Below, one piece after another: positions 7,870 to 14,729 of a DNA stretch of 23,062 nucleotides. Source of the DNA: Clostridiales bacterium DTU023 (lineage in GTDB: Bacteria > Bacillota > Clostridia > Saccharofermentanales > DTU023). Below the pieces are notes generated by a model, which did not search any database, had not been told where the DNA came from, and saw only the letters and a list, made by a program, of their open reading frames with translations. Every line of letters starts with the position of its first letter. Within the stretch, counting starts at the first letter, position 1. The translations under genes were made by a program, and so were the position numbers. The stretch lies in assembly GCA_001512945.1 (NCBI GenBank), contig LFTF01000118.1, positions 1-23,062 of the forward strand, given 5' to 3'.

Positions 7870-8370
7870 TTACAATGTACGGCCGTATTTGAGTTCATTG
7901 CCTTGGGCATCGTATTTTTTCCGTTTACCTGTGATTGCTTCAATCTCAATTTTCCATACATCGGTCCGTTGCAGACTTTGGGCAATGGCGTCATCAAAGC
8001 GGCTCATATTGTCCGGTGTGTAACGGGTGCCGATCGCTCTGAGCGCCACTATCTTCTCAGCATCCTCACAGACACGCGTGGCTGTTCCGCTGACGATGGC
8101 CGATTCATATTCCGTTGTGAACTGGTCTTTGAGCGGCTGGACATTGCTGACACATGCGATGGAAACGCGAGGGTTATGGAGCAATGCATCGAGTTTTTTT
8201 CCTTCCCGAGCACAGTGGAAATAAATGGTATTGTCGATTCGGGCGATCGAAAGCGGAATACCGTACGGCTGTCCGTCGGCGAGGACCACACTCATGACGG
8301 CAAAGGCACATTCGTCGACAACTTGCAACGCGAAACGATCATCCATTTCTCTGTCTTTTCGTCTCATCAT
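7870..8370 (-). CDS. Pyridoxamine 5'-phosphate oxidase-fold flavoprotein, NimA-like
   Basis: A 166-aa cytoplasmic protein of the FMN-binding split-barrel group that includes NimA (5-nitroimidazole reductase-like) proteins. The N-terminus MMRRKDREM and the following CAFAVMSVVLADGQPYGIPLS...IYFHCAREGKKLDALLHNPRVSIAC follow the family order; YFH and GKK-D-L are the usual FMN-side residues. The first of two adjacent ATG codons (8370) is used, with GAAAGG about 11 nt upstream. A weak promoter (CTGTTA, 17 bp, TATACT at 8421-8416) faces away from the small plus-strand unit. It is followed by the SOS control region. The substrate is unknown; resistance to nitroimidazoles should not be assumed from the fold. 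Confidence 0.87.
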   Translation of the reverse strand: MMRRKDREMDDRFALQVVDECAFAVMSVVLADGQPYGIPLSIARIDNTIYFHCAREGKKLDALLHNPRVSIACVSNVQPLKDQFTTEYESAIVSGTATRVCEDAEKIVALRAIGTRYTPDNMSRFDDAIAQSLQRTDVWKIEIEAITGKRKKYDAQGNELKYGRTL

Positions 8371-8437
8371 GTTATAACCAGCCTTTCAATAGTAATGTCT
8401 TTATTATTGTACGATAGTATAACGGTATCCGTCGATC

Positions 8438-8466
8438 CTAACAGCCGCCAGAGTTTCCTATATACT
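8438..8466 (+). promoter_or_regulatory. Promoter of a short plus-strand transcription unit
   Basis: CTAACA at 8438-8443 (4 of 6 matches to the -35 consensus), a 17-bp spacer and TATACT at 8461-8466 (5 of 6). Transcription would begin near 8473, just before a GGAAAGGAG ribosome binding site at 8484-8492. Confidence 0.5.
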
Positions 8467-8497
8467 CATTTCATCATGAAACAGGAAAGGAGCCCTT

Positions 8498-8587
8498 ATG
8501 TGACTCATTATTGATCTGTTCGCCTGGATAGGACGAAAAATTAAAGAATTCTTTGTTTACCTTAATAAGAAAATTCGCAAGGCATAA
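8498..8587 (+). other. Candidate small peptide frame with UGA as second codon (possibly a mutated or recoded mini-gene)
   Basis: AAAGGAG at 8486-8492 sits 5 nt before an ATG at 8498, but the next codon is TGA. From 8504 the same frame stays open for 27 codons to TAA at 8585. It would encode an amphipathic, strongly basic helix: LIIDLFAWIGRKIKEF, then VYLNKKIRKA. This looks like a membrane-active or type I toxin-like peptide. A TGG in place of TGA would give a clean 29-residue protein. In the other frame, the GTG at 8500 gives only four codons. A promoter precedes it, and a 6-bp hairpin and a terminator follow, so the region is probably transcribed. It could also be a small RNA, or a gene killed by a nonsense mutation. 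The peptide is speculative. Confidence 0.4.
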
Positions 8588-8588
8588 A

Positions 8589-8609
8589 CGTGGCGTTTGT
8601 TTTGCCACG
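8589..8609 (+). other. Perfect 6-bp hairpin after the small frame
   Basis: CGTGGC (8589-8594), a 9-nt T-rich loop and GCCACG (8604-8609), beginning 2 nt after the TAA of the small frame. It is not followed by a T-run, so it is not itself a terminator. It may be a stability element of the short transcript. Confidence 0.45.
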
Positions 8610-8626
8610 AATGCTCTGTCTGTAAT

Positions 8627-8665
8627 AAAAAAGCCCTGGAACACAAATGCTCCAAGGCTTTTTTT
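8627..8665. terminator. Bidirectional Rho-independent terminator
   Basis: A-run and GCC (8633-8635), TGGA/TCCA inner pairs, then GGC (8656-8658) and seven T (8659-8665). The A-run on one side and T-run on the other let it work both ways. It ends the small plus-strand unit and, on the minus strand, the tRNA-Arg transcript, whose 3' end is at 8667. Confidence 0.85.
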
Positions 8666-8666
8666 A

Positions 8667-8743
<77 letters not shown>

Positions 8744-8756
8744 ATACGGCTTACCT

Positions 8757-8786
8757 ATACTATCGTCCGGATATGGCGATTGTCAA
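8757..8786 (-). promoter_or_regulatory. Promoter of tRNA-Arg
   Basis: Minus strand: perfect TTGACA at 8786-8781, an 18-bp spacer and TAGTAT at 8762-8757. The start would fall about 7-8 nt before the tRNA 5' end. It lies between the lipoprotein gene and the tRNA. Confidence 0.75.
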
Positions 8787-8827
8787 GGGCATTTTCACGC
8801 GAACCGCTTCAGAAAGCGAGCATAAGA

Positions 8828-10159
8828 TCAGGAGTCGAGAATAATCGTCAATTGAACAATTGTATCGGATTCGACCTGGATGGCGAGCGTTTTCTTCAAA
8901 CCATCCTCCAACCTGGTGATAAGATATCCGCTTTCTCTCGCGAATGGATAGCGCGCGTAAAGCTCATAGAGCGAATCACCCGGCTTAAGCCCCGATCCCG
9001 TGATAAAACGGGTATAGGAGACGGAAATTTGTCTGAGATATCCGTCGAAGATCAACGTATGGGGATCACAGTAGCCCGAAGCCTCGACTACCAATCCCGG
9101 CCATACTGCACGGAAGATTGATTCACCTCGTTCGTTTTGGCCGGTAACCGTGAGATCAAGGGGGATGCCAAGGATAGGTAACACTTTGTCTGATGTGATT
9201 ACGGCATCCTTGAGGTTCGAGCTAAACAGTGACTGGTTATTGAAGAAAAAGACCCCATCGGGAAGCGTCAAACTTTGAGCGATTTTCTCTTCTACACGGA
9301 AAAGTCCTTCTGTTTCAGTAAAGACCACGGAACGCGTTTTTTCGGTTCCCGGATCAGCCGAAAGTAGTTGCTCTTCAATTACTGCATGGCCAGGCATCAT
9401 CACAACGCAACGGTATCTGCCTTTTCCGAGATTGATATGATTACGGTAGTAGGCAGTCAAGGCACTGACACGTCGGTCGATCGCTACCTGTTGCGCTCTG
9501 GATCGGATCTGCACGCCCTGGCTGAGCAGAGGCTTCAAAGCGTTCTCCGAGCGCAATTCTAGCGCGTTAAGGTAGAGCACAATATAGTCATTAAGCGCAG
9601 CCTGCTTGTGTAACCATGTTATCGAAAAATGAGGTATTCCGTTGTCATCGAGAGTGACGGGGACAGCGAATCGAAAGTCACGAAGATCGGAAGTCCTGGC
9701 CTTAATCCACCAAATAGACGTTTGGGCAGGTTTGGGAATGAGTTGCTTCTCTGATTTAGCTGCGAGTTTGCGGATGGTTTCGCTTTCTTCTGTTGTCGCA
9801 AGTGAAAACGATGTAATGGTACCCGGCAGACAGTCACTCAAAAAAGACATGTAACGGAAGAAATCCGCCTGTGTTATTTCAGCGCGTTGGCTTGCAGGGA
9901 TTGATTCCCAAACAGAACAGCGTTTGTCTGGGTTACTGATTGCGAGCGTAAGCATTCTTACCCATTCATCTTGCCTTAGGATTTTGTCGTTCTGGGGGCG
10001 GATGATAAGGTCTGTGTTAACACTGATTGCGGGATTGCGGTCTGAATCCGGGATAGAAGCGCATGCTGTCAGAAAGATTGTCAGCACGAGCGCAAGCGAT
10101 AGAGCAACTGAGCGCTTGGAACGCTTCAACTGTTTTATCTGTTGTTTGCCGGACTTCAT
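8828..10159 (-). CDS. Predicted lipoprotein of unknown function
   Basis: A 443-aa secreted, membrane-anchored protein. The start is ATG 10159, with GAGGTGA 5 nt upstream; longer in-frame starts lack a site. The signal peptide is classical: a very basic n-region (KQQIKQLKRSKRS), a hydrophobic stretch and the lipobox LTAC with the lipidated cysteine at residue 33. No family is recognised in the body. The C-terminal ~65 residues (LKPGDSLYELYARYPF, then alternating beta-like segments ending VQLTIILDS) look like a small domain of the kind that starts with G-x-S-x3-[LV]. That is an impression only. Three further cysteines beyond the lipid anchor are obvious (KRCSV, SDCLPG, YRCVV), plus SGYCD. It follows rlmB by 83 bp on the same strand. 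Confidence 0.85.
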   Translation of the reverse strand: MKSGKQQIKQLKRSKRSVALSLALVLTIFLTACASIPDSDRNPAISVNTDLIIRPQNDKILRQDEWVRMLTLAISNPDKRCSVWESIPASQRAEITQADFFRYMSFLSDCLPGTITSFSLATTEESETIRKLAAKSEKQLIPKPAQTSIWWIKARTSDLRDFRFAVPVTLDDNGIPHFSITWLHKQAALNDYIVLYLNALELRSENALKPLLSQGVQIRSRAQQVAIDRRVSALTAYYRNHINLGKGRYRCVVMMPGHAVIEEQLLSADPGTEKTRSVVFTETEGLFRVEEKIAQSLTLPDGVFFFNNQSLFSSNLKDAVITSDKVLPILGIPLDLTVTGQNERGESIFRAVWPGLVVEASGYCDPHTLIFDGYLRQISVSYTRFITGSGLKPGDSLYELYARYPFARESGYLITRLEDGLKKTLAIQVESDTIVQLTIILDS

Positions 10160-10242
10160 GTGTATCACCTCGGGAGAACGTCTTTCCCTCAAAATAAACG
10201 TGTCATTTGTTATTCCCATTTTGCATGAAAAGGTTGGCTGTT

Positions 10243-11046
10243 TCAAGGTTTCGCGCAGTTGTCTGTTTGGTTCCTTTTTCTAGCGGCGGCAAAAGTTACG
10301 ATGCCGCAGGCGACAGCCGCATTGAGAGAGTTCACTTTTCCGTATAGCGGGATGGTTAAAAGAAAATCACAGTGCTCGGCTATTTTTTTTGACATACCCT
10401 GACCTTCGCTCCCGACGATCAAGGCGATATTTCCTGAATAATCAGCCTGGTCATAGCACGTGCCCCCTTGCGCCGATGTTCCAAATACCCAAAATCCCTT
10501 TTCCTTGAGTGAAAGGATCGTCTGTGTCAGGTTCGTGACACGGCAAAGTGCGACATGCTCCACGGCTCCCGCCGAGGCTTTTGCGACAGCGGCGTTAAGC
10601 GGAACTGAACGGCGTTTGGTGATGACCACAGCCGTAACGCCTGCGCCATCTGCAATGCGAAGGATCGAACCGAGGTTGTGAGCGTCTTGTATCTGGTCGA
10701 GCAGAAGGAGGAAAGGAGTTTGTTTTTTCTCTGCGCATTCTGCGAGGATGTCGTCGAGTTCTGCATATGCGTGGGGAGCTGCTTCCGCGATGATTCCCTG
10801 ATGGGCTCGCGTCGTTGCCATGTTGTCCAGTTCGGCTCGGCTCACATAATTGACAATCGCGCCCTGATCGCGGCATTGGGTTGCGAGATCAGCGAGAAGA
10901 TTATCCGAACGACTTTTTGCCGCACTTGCGAGCACAAATACCCTATTGATGGAACGCCCGGCAGCGAGGGCTTCCGCGACGGGATTTCGTCCTTCGAGTC
11001 TGGTTTCGTCATCCTGGTTCCGATTTCCATTATCGTGTTGATTCAT
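10243..11046 (-). CDS. rlmB: 23S rRNA (guanosine-2'-O-)-methyltransferase RlmB / TrmH family
   Basis: SpoU/TrmH-type knotted methyltransferase that puts a 2'-O-methyl group on rRNA (RlmB) or a related RNA, using AdoMet. It has 267 aa. An N-terminal L30e-like RNA-binding domain begins with LEGRNPVAEAL. The three SPOUT motifs are present: DAHNLGSILR (121-130) with the catalytic-site Asn/Arg, ALIVGSEGQGM (208-218) and IPLYGKVNSLNAAVACGI (232-249). The ATG lies 7-8 nt after AAAGGG. It overlaps the end of mrnC by 17 bp, so it is in one operon with cysS and mrnC, a standard Firmicutes order. The exact target nucleotide is inferred from the family; YacO-type naming is also used. Confidence 0.94.
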   Translation of the reverse strand: MNQHDNGNRNQDDETRLEGRNPVAEALAAGRSINRVFVLASAAKSRSDNLLADLATQCRDQGAIVNYVSRAELDNMATTRAHQGIIAEAAPHAYAELDDILAECAEKKQTPFLLLLDQIQDAHNLGSILRIADGAGVTAVVITKRRSVPLNAAVAKASAGAVEHVALCRVTNLTQTILSLKEKGFWVFGTSAQGGTCYDQADYSGNIALIVGSEGQGMSKKIAEHCDFLLTIPLYGKVNSLNAAVACGIVTFAAARKRNQTDNCAKP

Positions 11047-11515
11047 TTGTCTGCCCTTTCATTTGTGATTCCTGCAGGACATGTTTAATGAGCTCCATAA
11101 CGCGTTCCTGATTTCCGCAAAGCCACAACCAGCCGATCAAAGCCTCAAATGCAGTGGCTTGACGATAATCTGACAGATCCACATTTTTAGGTGTGCTTGC
11201 GGTATGAAAATTTCGGGCGCGTTGGAGGAGATTACGTTCCTTGTCTTCCAACAAGAAGGAGCTATCTTCGGTTAGCAGGCACCCCATCAGGCAAGCCTGA
11301 CCTCTTGCGCTGACGAACGATGTTGCCTTTCTGTGGAGTGCTCCCGAAGCTTCCTTGTTTTCCCACGCAAGCCGCGTCCGGATAAAAAGTTCAAAGACGG
11401 CATCACCGACCCATGCGAGTGTTGAGATTGAATACTCCGTCAACTCCAGGTCACCGGGCATGTTGTTATCTATGACAAACCCTTGCACGGGCGATTCCTT
11501 GTCAAATGCAATCAT
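11030..11515 (-). CDS. mrnC: Mini-ribonuclease III (23S rRNA maturation)
   Basis: RNase III catalytic domain without the double-stranded-RNA-binding domain; in Bacillus it trims 23S rRNA precursor ends. It has 161 aa, slightly longer than usual because of about 20 extra N-terminal residues. The signature LAWVGDAVFELFIRTRL (D38 is a catalytic acid) and the second acidic helix QATAFEALIGWLWL are intact. The ATG overlaps the cysS stop as ATGA (11512-11515), so translation is coupled; an internal ATG at residue 19 is an alternative start. The cysS-mrnC-rlmB order is typical of Firmicutes. Confidence 0.94.
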   Translation of the reverse strand: MIAFDKESPVQGFVIDNNMPGDLELTEYSISTLAWVGDAVFELFIRTRLAWENKEASGALHRKATSFVSARGQACLMGCLLTEDSSFLLEDKERNLLQRARNFHTASTPKNVDLSDYRQATAFEALIGWLWLCGNQERVMELIKHVLQESQMKGQTNESTR

Positions 11516-12927
11516 TCGATAGGAAGGATACGGGCACCCTGGGGCGTGTCTTCAACCCGATAGCCTTTGGCTTCGATTTCGTCACGCAACGCGTCAGCTG
11601 TAGTAAAGTCACGCGCTTCCTTTGCCTGTGATCGCGCGTTGACAAGCGTGAAAATTTCATTTGGGATGGCTTGTTCTTCAATCTTTGCCGGCTCAAGACC
11701 GAGTATCTCGCAAAGCTCAATGATCGTTTCACGTGCTTTGAGAAGTATATCGTCCGATATACCTTCCGCGGCGGCGGCTGTGTTTGCCGCTCGCACGAGA
11801 TCGAAGATGGAGGCTATGGCATCAGCCGTGTTGAGGTCGTCGTCCATCGCTTCCTGCCAGTTATAGCGGCACGTTGTGATCTCTTTTTCCAGATCAGAGT
11901 CCGCTTGTGGGTTGGCAGATAGTTGCTCGCCAGCTCCCGCGACGAATGCGAGGTGTTCTACGCAAGACGTGATACGTTGCCAGCTTGTGACAGCAGCGTC
12001 CAGCAGATCATCAGAGAAGTTGATGGGCATACGGTAGTGCGCCTGAAGTATGAAAAAACGGAGAATATGGTAGGGGTAGAGTGAAGCCAGGTCACGAACC
12101 GTAAAAAAATTGTCTTTTGATTTCGACATTTTTTCGTAATTGATATTTACGAAACCGTTGTGCATCCAATAGCGCACGAAAGGTTTCCCTGTTGCTGCCT
12201 CGCTTTGGGCAATTTCATTTTCATGGTGAGGAAAAGTAAGATCGACTCCACCGCAATGGATATCAATCGTTTGTCCCAGGTTTGCGAGACTCATCGCAGA
12301 GCATTCGATATGCCAGCCGGGACGGCCGTCGCCCCATGGACTTGCCCAGAATGGTTCGCCTTCCTTCTTGAATTTCCATAAAGCAAAATCAAGCGGGTTC
12401 CGCTTGCCTAATGACTCAACAACACGCTCACTTGCTCCGGCAATCAGATCTTCCAGATTGTGGCCTGATAGCTTTCCGTAACTGGGGAACGCGTCGATGG
12501 AGAAGTAAAGGCCGTCAACCGCTTGATACGCGAATCCTTTTTCAACGAGTATTTCGATCAACCCAATGATGTCATTAAGCGATTCAGTTGCGCGTGGATG
12601 AATGGTCGCGCGCATGATATTTAACGCGTCCGCGTCATGAAAATATTCTTCGATCATCCGGTCGGCAAGTTCTTTTATCGTAATGCCTTCCGTATGTGCG
12701 CGAGTAATCACCTTGTCATCGATATCCGTGAAATTTTGGACATAAGTTACTTTATTGCCGAGCCAGAGAAGGTACCGTCTCAATGTATCGTATACGACAA
12801 ACGGTCTTGCATTACCGATATGGAAATAGTCATAAACAGTTGGACCGCAGACGTATATTTTGAAATGGTCTGGTTCAAGTGGCGTCAACGTCTCTTTTTT
12901 TCTTGTCAACGAATTATATACACGCAC
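11512..12927 (-). CDS. cysS: Cysteinyl-tRNA synthetase
   Basis: Class I aminoacyl-tRNA synthetase that charges tRNA-Cys. It has 471 aa, full length. HIGH-type motif HIGNA is at residues 36-40, zinc ligands include C27 (YVCGPTVYD), the Cys of WHIECSAM and the His/Glu of FPHHENE, and EKMSKSKDN is near residue 265. The helical anticodon-binding part carries the usual DDDLNTADA. The start is a GTG at 12927 with GGAG 8 nt upstream. It is the first gene of the cysS-mrnC-rlmB operon and is preceded by a ~210-nt leader containing a large structured RNA and a strong promoter. I found no T-box sequence, although many Firmicutes cysS genes are T-box regulated. Confidence 0.97.
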   Translation of the reverse strand: MRVYNSLTRKKETLTPLEPDHFKIYVCGPTVYDYFHIGNARPFVVYDTLRRYLLWLGNKVTYVQNFTDIDDKVITRAHTEGITIKELADRMIEEYFHDADALNIMRATIHPRATESLNDIIGLIEILVEKGFAYQAVDGLYFSIDAFPSYGKLSGHNLEDLIAGASERVVESLGKRNPLDFALWKFKKEGEPFWASPWGDGRPGWHIECSAMSLANLGQTIDIHCGGVDLTFPHHENEIAQSEAATGKPFVRYWMHNGFVNINYEKMSKSKDNFFTVRDLASLYPYHILRFFILQAHYRMPINFSDDLLDAAVTSWQRITSCVEHLAFVAGAGEQLSANPQADSDLEKEITTCRYNWQEAMDDDLNTADAIASIFDLVRAANTAAAAEGISDDILLKARETIIELCEILGLEPAKIEEQAIPNEIFTLVNARSQAKEARDFTTADALRDEIEAKGYRVEDTPQGARILPIE

Positions 12928-12977
12928 GTTATTTTCTCCGGTCTAGCAACGGGGTTCTGTATTTTGAGAATAGAGAA

Positions 12978-13138
12978 CCTGAAATGCTGCACTCCCTTTT
13001 GATACCCAGCCGTACGCTAGGTGGGTGCCCTGCGGTGGTCTTGAAGTTACCTCGAGAGGTTTACTCGTATTCCACATCGACCCGGACTCCCCGTTCGAAA
13101 AATGGTGGTCCAAAACAGGAGCGCCACACATTCCAGGC
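12978..13138 (-). ncRNA. Structured RNA upstream of cysS (leader or 6S-like RNA; class not recognised)
   Basis: On the minus strand the predicted transcript starts at 13138, and the next base begins a long closing helix. Bases 13137-13129 pair with 12978-12986 (9 bp), 13124-13117 with 12989-12996 (8 bp), and after one bulged G, 13115-13110 with 12997-13002 (6 bp). Four of these 23 pairs are G-U and would be A-C mismatches if the other strand were transcribed, which supports the minus strand. Inside are a GGAC/GUCC hairpin (13111-13084), an apical arm with GUGG/CCAC, GAGU/ACUU and ACCU-CUCG-AGGU (13075-13035), and a 7-bp hairpin (13026-13004). No T-box or SRP core, tmRNA ends or RNase P core was found. 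It could be an operon leader or a 6S-like RNA. Confidence 0.6.
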
Positions 13139-13144
13139 AAACTA

Positions 13145-13173
13145 ATAATAGCACGATTTCAAAAACGTATCAA
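13145..13173 (-). promoter_or_regulatory. Strong promoter for the structured RNA and cysS operon
   Basis: Minus strand: TTGATA at 13173-13168, exactly 17 bp spacer, TATTAT at 13150-13145 preceded by TGC, an extended -10. The start is expected at about 13138, at the foot of the closing helix of the structured RNA. Confidence 0.75.
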
Positions 13174-13221
13174 TTTGCAACGTGTTGCTTGTGTCACAGG
13201 AAGCTAAAAAACGGGCATGCG

Positions 13222-13230
13222 TGTTATAGT
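13222..13230 (+). promoter_or_regulatory. Extended -10 promoter of tig
   Basis: TGTTATAGT at 13222-13230 matches the TG-n-TATAAT extended -10. There is no good -35. The start would lie near 13237, giving a leader of about 88 nt before the trigger factor gene. It is back to back with the cysS promoter. Confidence 0.55.
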
Positions 13231-13248
13231 ATCATGTGGATTGAAATG

Positions 13249-13295
13249 CAACTGTCGCGCGTGGATTTCCGCCTCAAAAAAGGGAGCGACAGTTG
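13249..13295 (+). repeat. Perfect 10-bp inverted repeat in the tig leader
   Basis: CAACTGTCGC (13249-13258) and its exact complement GCGACAGTTG (13286-13295) enclose a 27-nt loop; a small CCT/AGG pair can form inside. It lies between the tig start point and the AAGGAGG at 13313-13319, so it would fold in the mRNA leader. No T-run follows, so it is not a terminator. Confidence 0.7.
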
Positions 13296-13324
13296 ATAAA
13301 TATGGATCAACCAAGGAGGACATT

Positions 13325-14671
13325 ATGCCGTCAAAAAAGGTTTCAGAAGATAATCGCACTGCTGTACTTACCGTGGAAGTTACCCCGGATGAATTCAAAC
13401 AATCACTTCAAGCCGCGCACCGTAAAAATGCCAATCATTTTCAGGTTCCCGGTTTTCGAAAAGGGCGAGCACCTTACCCAATCGTAGTGCGCCATTACGG
13501 GGAGAGCATGCTGTACGATGACGCGCTTGAGTTCGCGTTACCGAAAGCCTATCAGGAAGCGCTTGCTGAACAAGAGATTGCCCCATTCTCAGACCCGCGT
13601 TTCGATGTCAAGGAAATTGGCGGAGATGTGGGATTGGTTTTTGAAGTCAGCGTCGCGTTGAAACCTGAGGTTACGCTCGGTGTCTATGAGGGGGTTGAAG
13701 CTTATCGTCCGCCTGTCGAAGTCGATGATGAGGATGTCGATGAGAAAATTGAGGCGGCGCGCGAACGTGTGTCCCGGCTCGTCCCTGTGACGGACAGACC
13801 GGCCAAGGATGGCGATAAAGTGATGCTCGATTACGAAGGATTTCTCGATGGCGTTGCCTTTGAAGGCGGTGCAGCGACAGGTCACGAGCTTGAGATCGGA
13901 TCTGACTCATTTATTCCGGGATTTGAGGATGGCTTAATCGGACACAATACGGGCGATGAATTCGACTTGCCCCTGACCTTCCCCGAAGAGTACCATGCCG
14001 ATGATCTCGCGGGAAAAGATGTCATATTTCATGTCAAAATTCATGATATCCACGTCAAAGAGCTTCCCGCTGTTGACGACGAGTTCGTTCGCGATGTCAG
14101 TGAAACAGCTGACACTCTCGCTGAGTACAGGGAAGAGATCCGAAACGATTTGTCCAAAGAAAAAAGCGAACAAGCCGCTAGCGCTTTTGAACAAAATATT
14201 ATCGATGTGATTGTTGCTAATTCGCAGATAGAACTTTCTGATCTGATCGTCGAAGATGAGGTTGACAACGCGATGGAGCGCCAGCAGCAGCAATTCTCGA
14301 TGTATGGGTTGAATTTCTCCGATTTCCTGAAGTACTCCGGCAAAACAATCCACGATTATCGCACCGAACAGGCGAAGAAATCACGCAAACTCATCGAAAG
14401 TGCCTGGGTTATTGAAACGATCCGCGAAAAAGAAATTGAACGATTCGAAGTGAGTGAAGAAGAATTTAATGAGGCGCTTCAAGAAACTGCTGAGAAAAAT
14501 GGTGTCTCGGTTGAAGTTTTCCGCGAGCAGTACCTGAAGACGGAACACGATCTAGAGCATTTCCGCCACGATCAGGAGGGCAAAAAACTTCTTGACTGGC
14601 TGCGTGAGGTGAGTGTTGTAACTGATGTCCCGCCCGAACCTGAAGAAGAACAGGAAAACGACGAGGACTAA
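13325..14671 (+). CDS. tig: Trigger factor, ribosome-associated chaperone
   Basis: Peptidyl-prolyl isomerase and chaperone that binds nascent chains at the ribosome exit. It has 448 aa, normal length. The ribosome-binding signature is present (FQVPGFRKGRAPYPIV; consensus GFRxGK.P). The FKBP domain runs from about residue 158 (DKVMLDYEGFLDG) to 245 (FHVKIHDI), including IPGFEDGLIGHNTGDEF, and a long helical C-terminal arm follows. The very end is acidic (PPEPEEEQENDED), common in this family. The start is ATG 13325, 5 nt after AAGGAGG; upstream in-frame codons are not needed. It is followed by clpP and clpX in the conserved order. Confidence 0.97.
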   Translation: MPSKKVSEDNRTAVLTVEVTPDEFKQSLQAAHRKNANHFQVPGFRKGRAPYPIVVRHYGESMLYDDALEFALPKAYQEALAEQEIAPFSDPRFDVKEIGGDVGLVFEVSVALKPEVTLGVYEGVEAYRPPVEVDDEDVDEKIEAARERVSRLVPVTDRPAKDGDKVMLDYEGFLDGVAFEGGAATGHELEIGSDSFIPGFEDGLIGHNTGDEFDLPLTFPEEYHADDLAGKDVIFHVKIHDIHVKELPAVDDEFVRDVSETADTLAEYREEIRNDLSKEKSEQAASAFEQNIIDVIVANSQIELSDLIVEDEVDNAMERQQQQFSMYGLNFSDFLKYSGKTIHDYRTEQAKKSRKLIESAWVIETIREKEIERFEVSEEEFNEALQETAEKNGVSVEVFREQYLKTEHDLEHFRHDQEGKKLLDWLREVSVVTDVPPEPEEEQENDED

Positions 14672-14729
14672 GACAGCAACCACTGCCAAGACGTCACTTT
14701 GACTTTATAACAGAGAGGATAACGATACA

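Noticed and set aside
8498..8503. UGA read as tryptophan or another amino acid in this organism
   Set aside because: metK, the Y-family polymerase, cysS, tmk and darA all end at UGA at the expected protein lengths, so UGA is a stop here; recoding would have to be local.
7837..8514. 225-codon open frame on the plus strand
   Set aside because: It lies opposite the NimA-like gene, which has clear family motifs, and ends in the small unit; its protein has no recognisable features and its length is explained as a shadow of the minus-strand gene.
13011..13060. SRP RNA-like stretch on the plus strand (GCTAGGTGGG...GTGCCCTG)
   Set aside because: Resembles the 5' part of Bacillus-type scRNA, but the diagnostic GGAAGGAAGCAGC-type domain is not present on either strand, and the helix has A-C mismatches on the plus strand.
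12928..13138. T-box riboswitch controlling cysS
   Set aside because: Expected from the gene, but the AGGGTGGNACCGCG core is absent on the minus strand; the nearest text (GACCACCGCAGGG) lacks the UGG bulge needed to pair with the tRNA end, and the long 5'-3' closing helix is unlike a T-box.
14683..14711. Separate clpP promoter (CTGCCA-17-TATAAC)
   Set aside because: Reasonable consensus match, but the transcript would start inside the GAGAGGA ribosome binding site of clpP, so it would not make a useful message.
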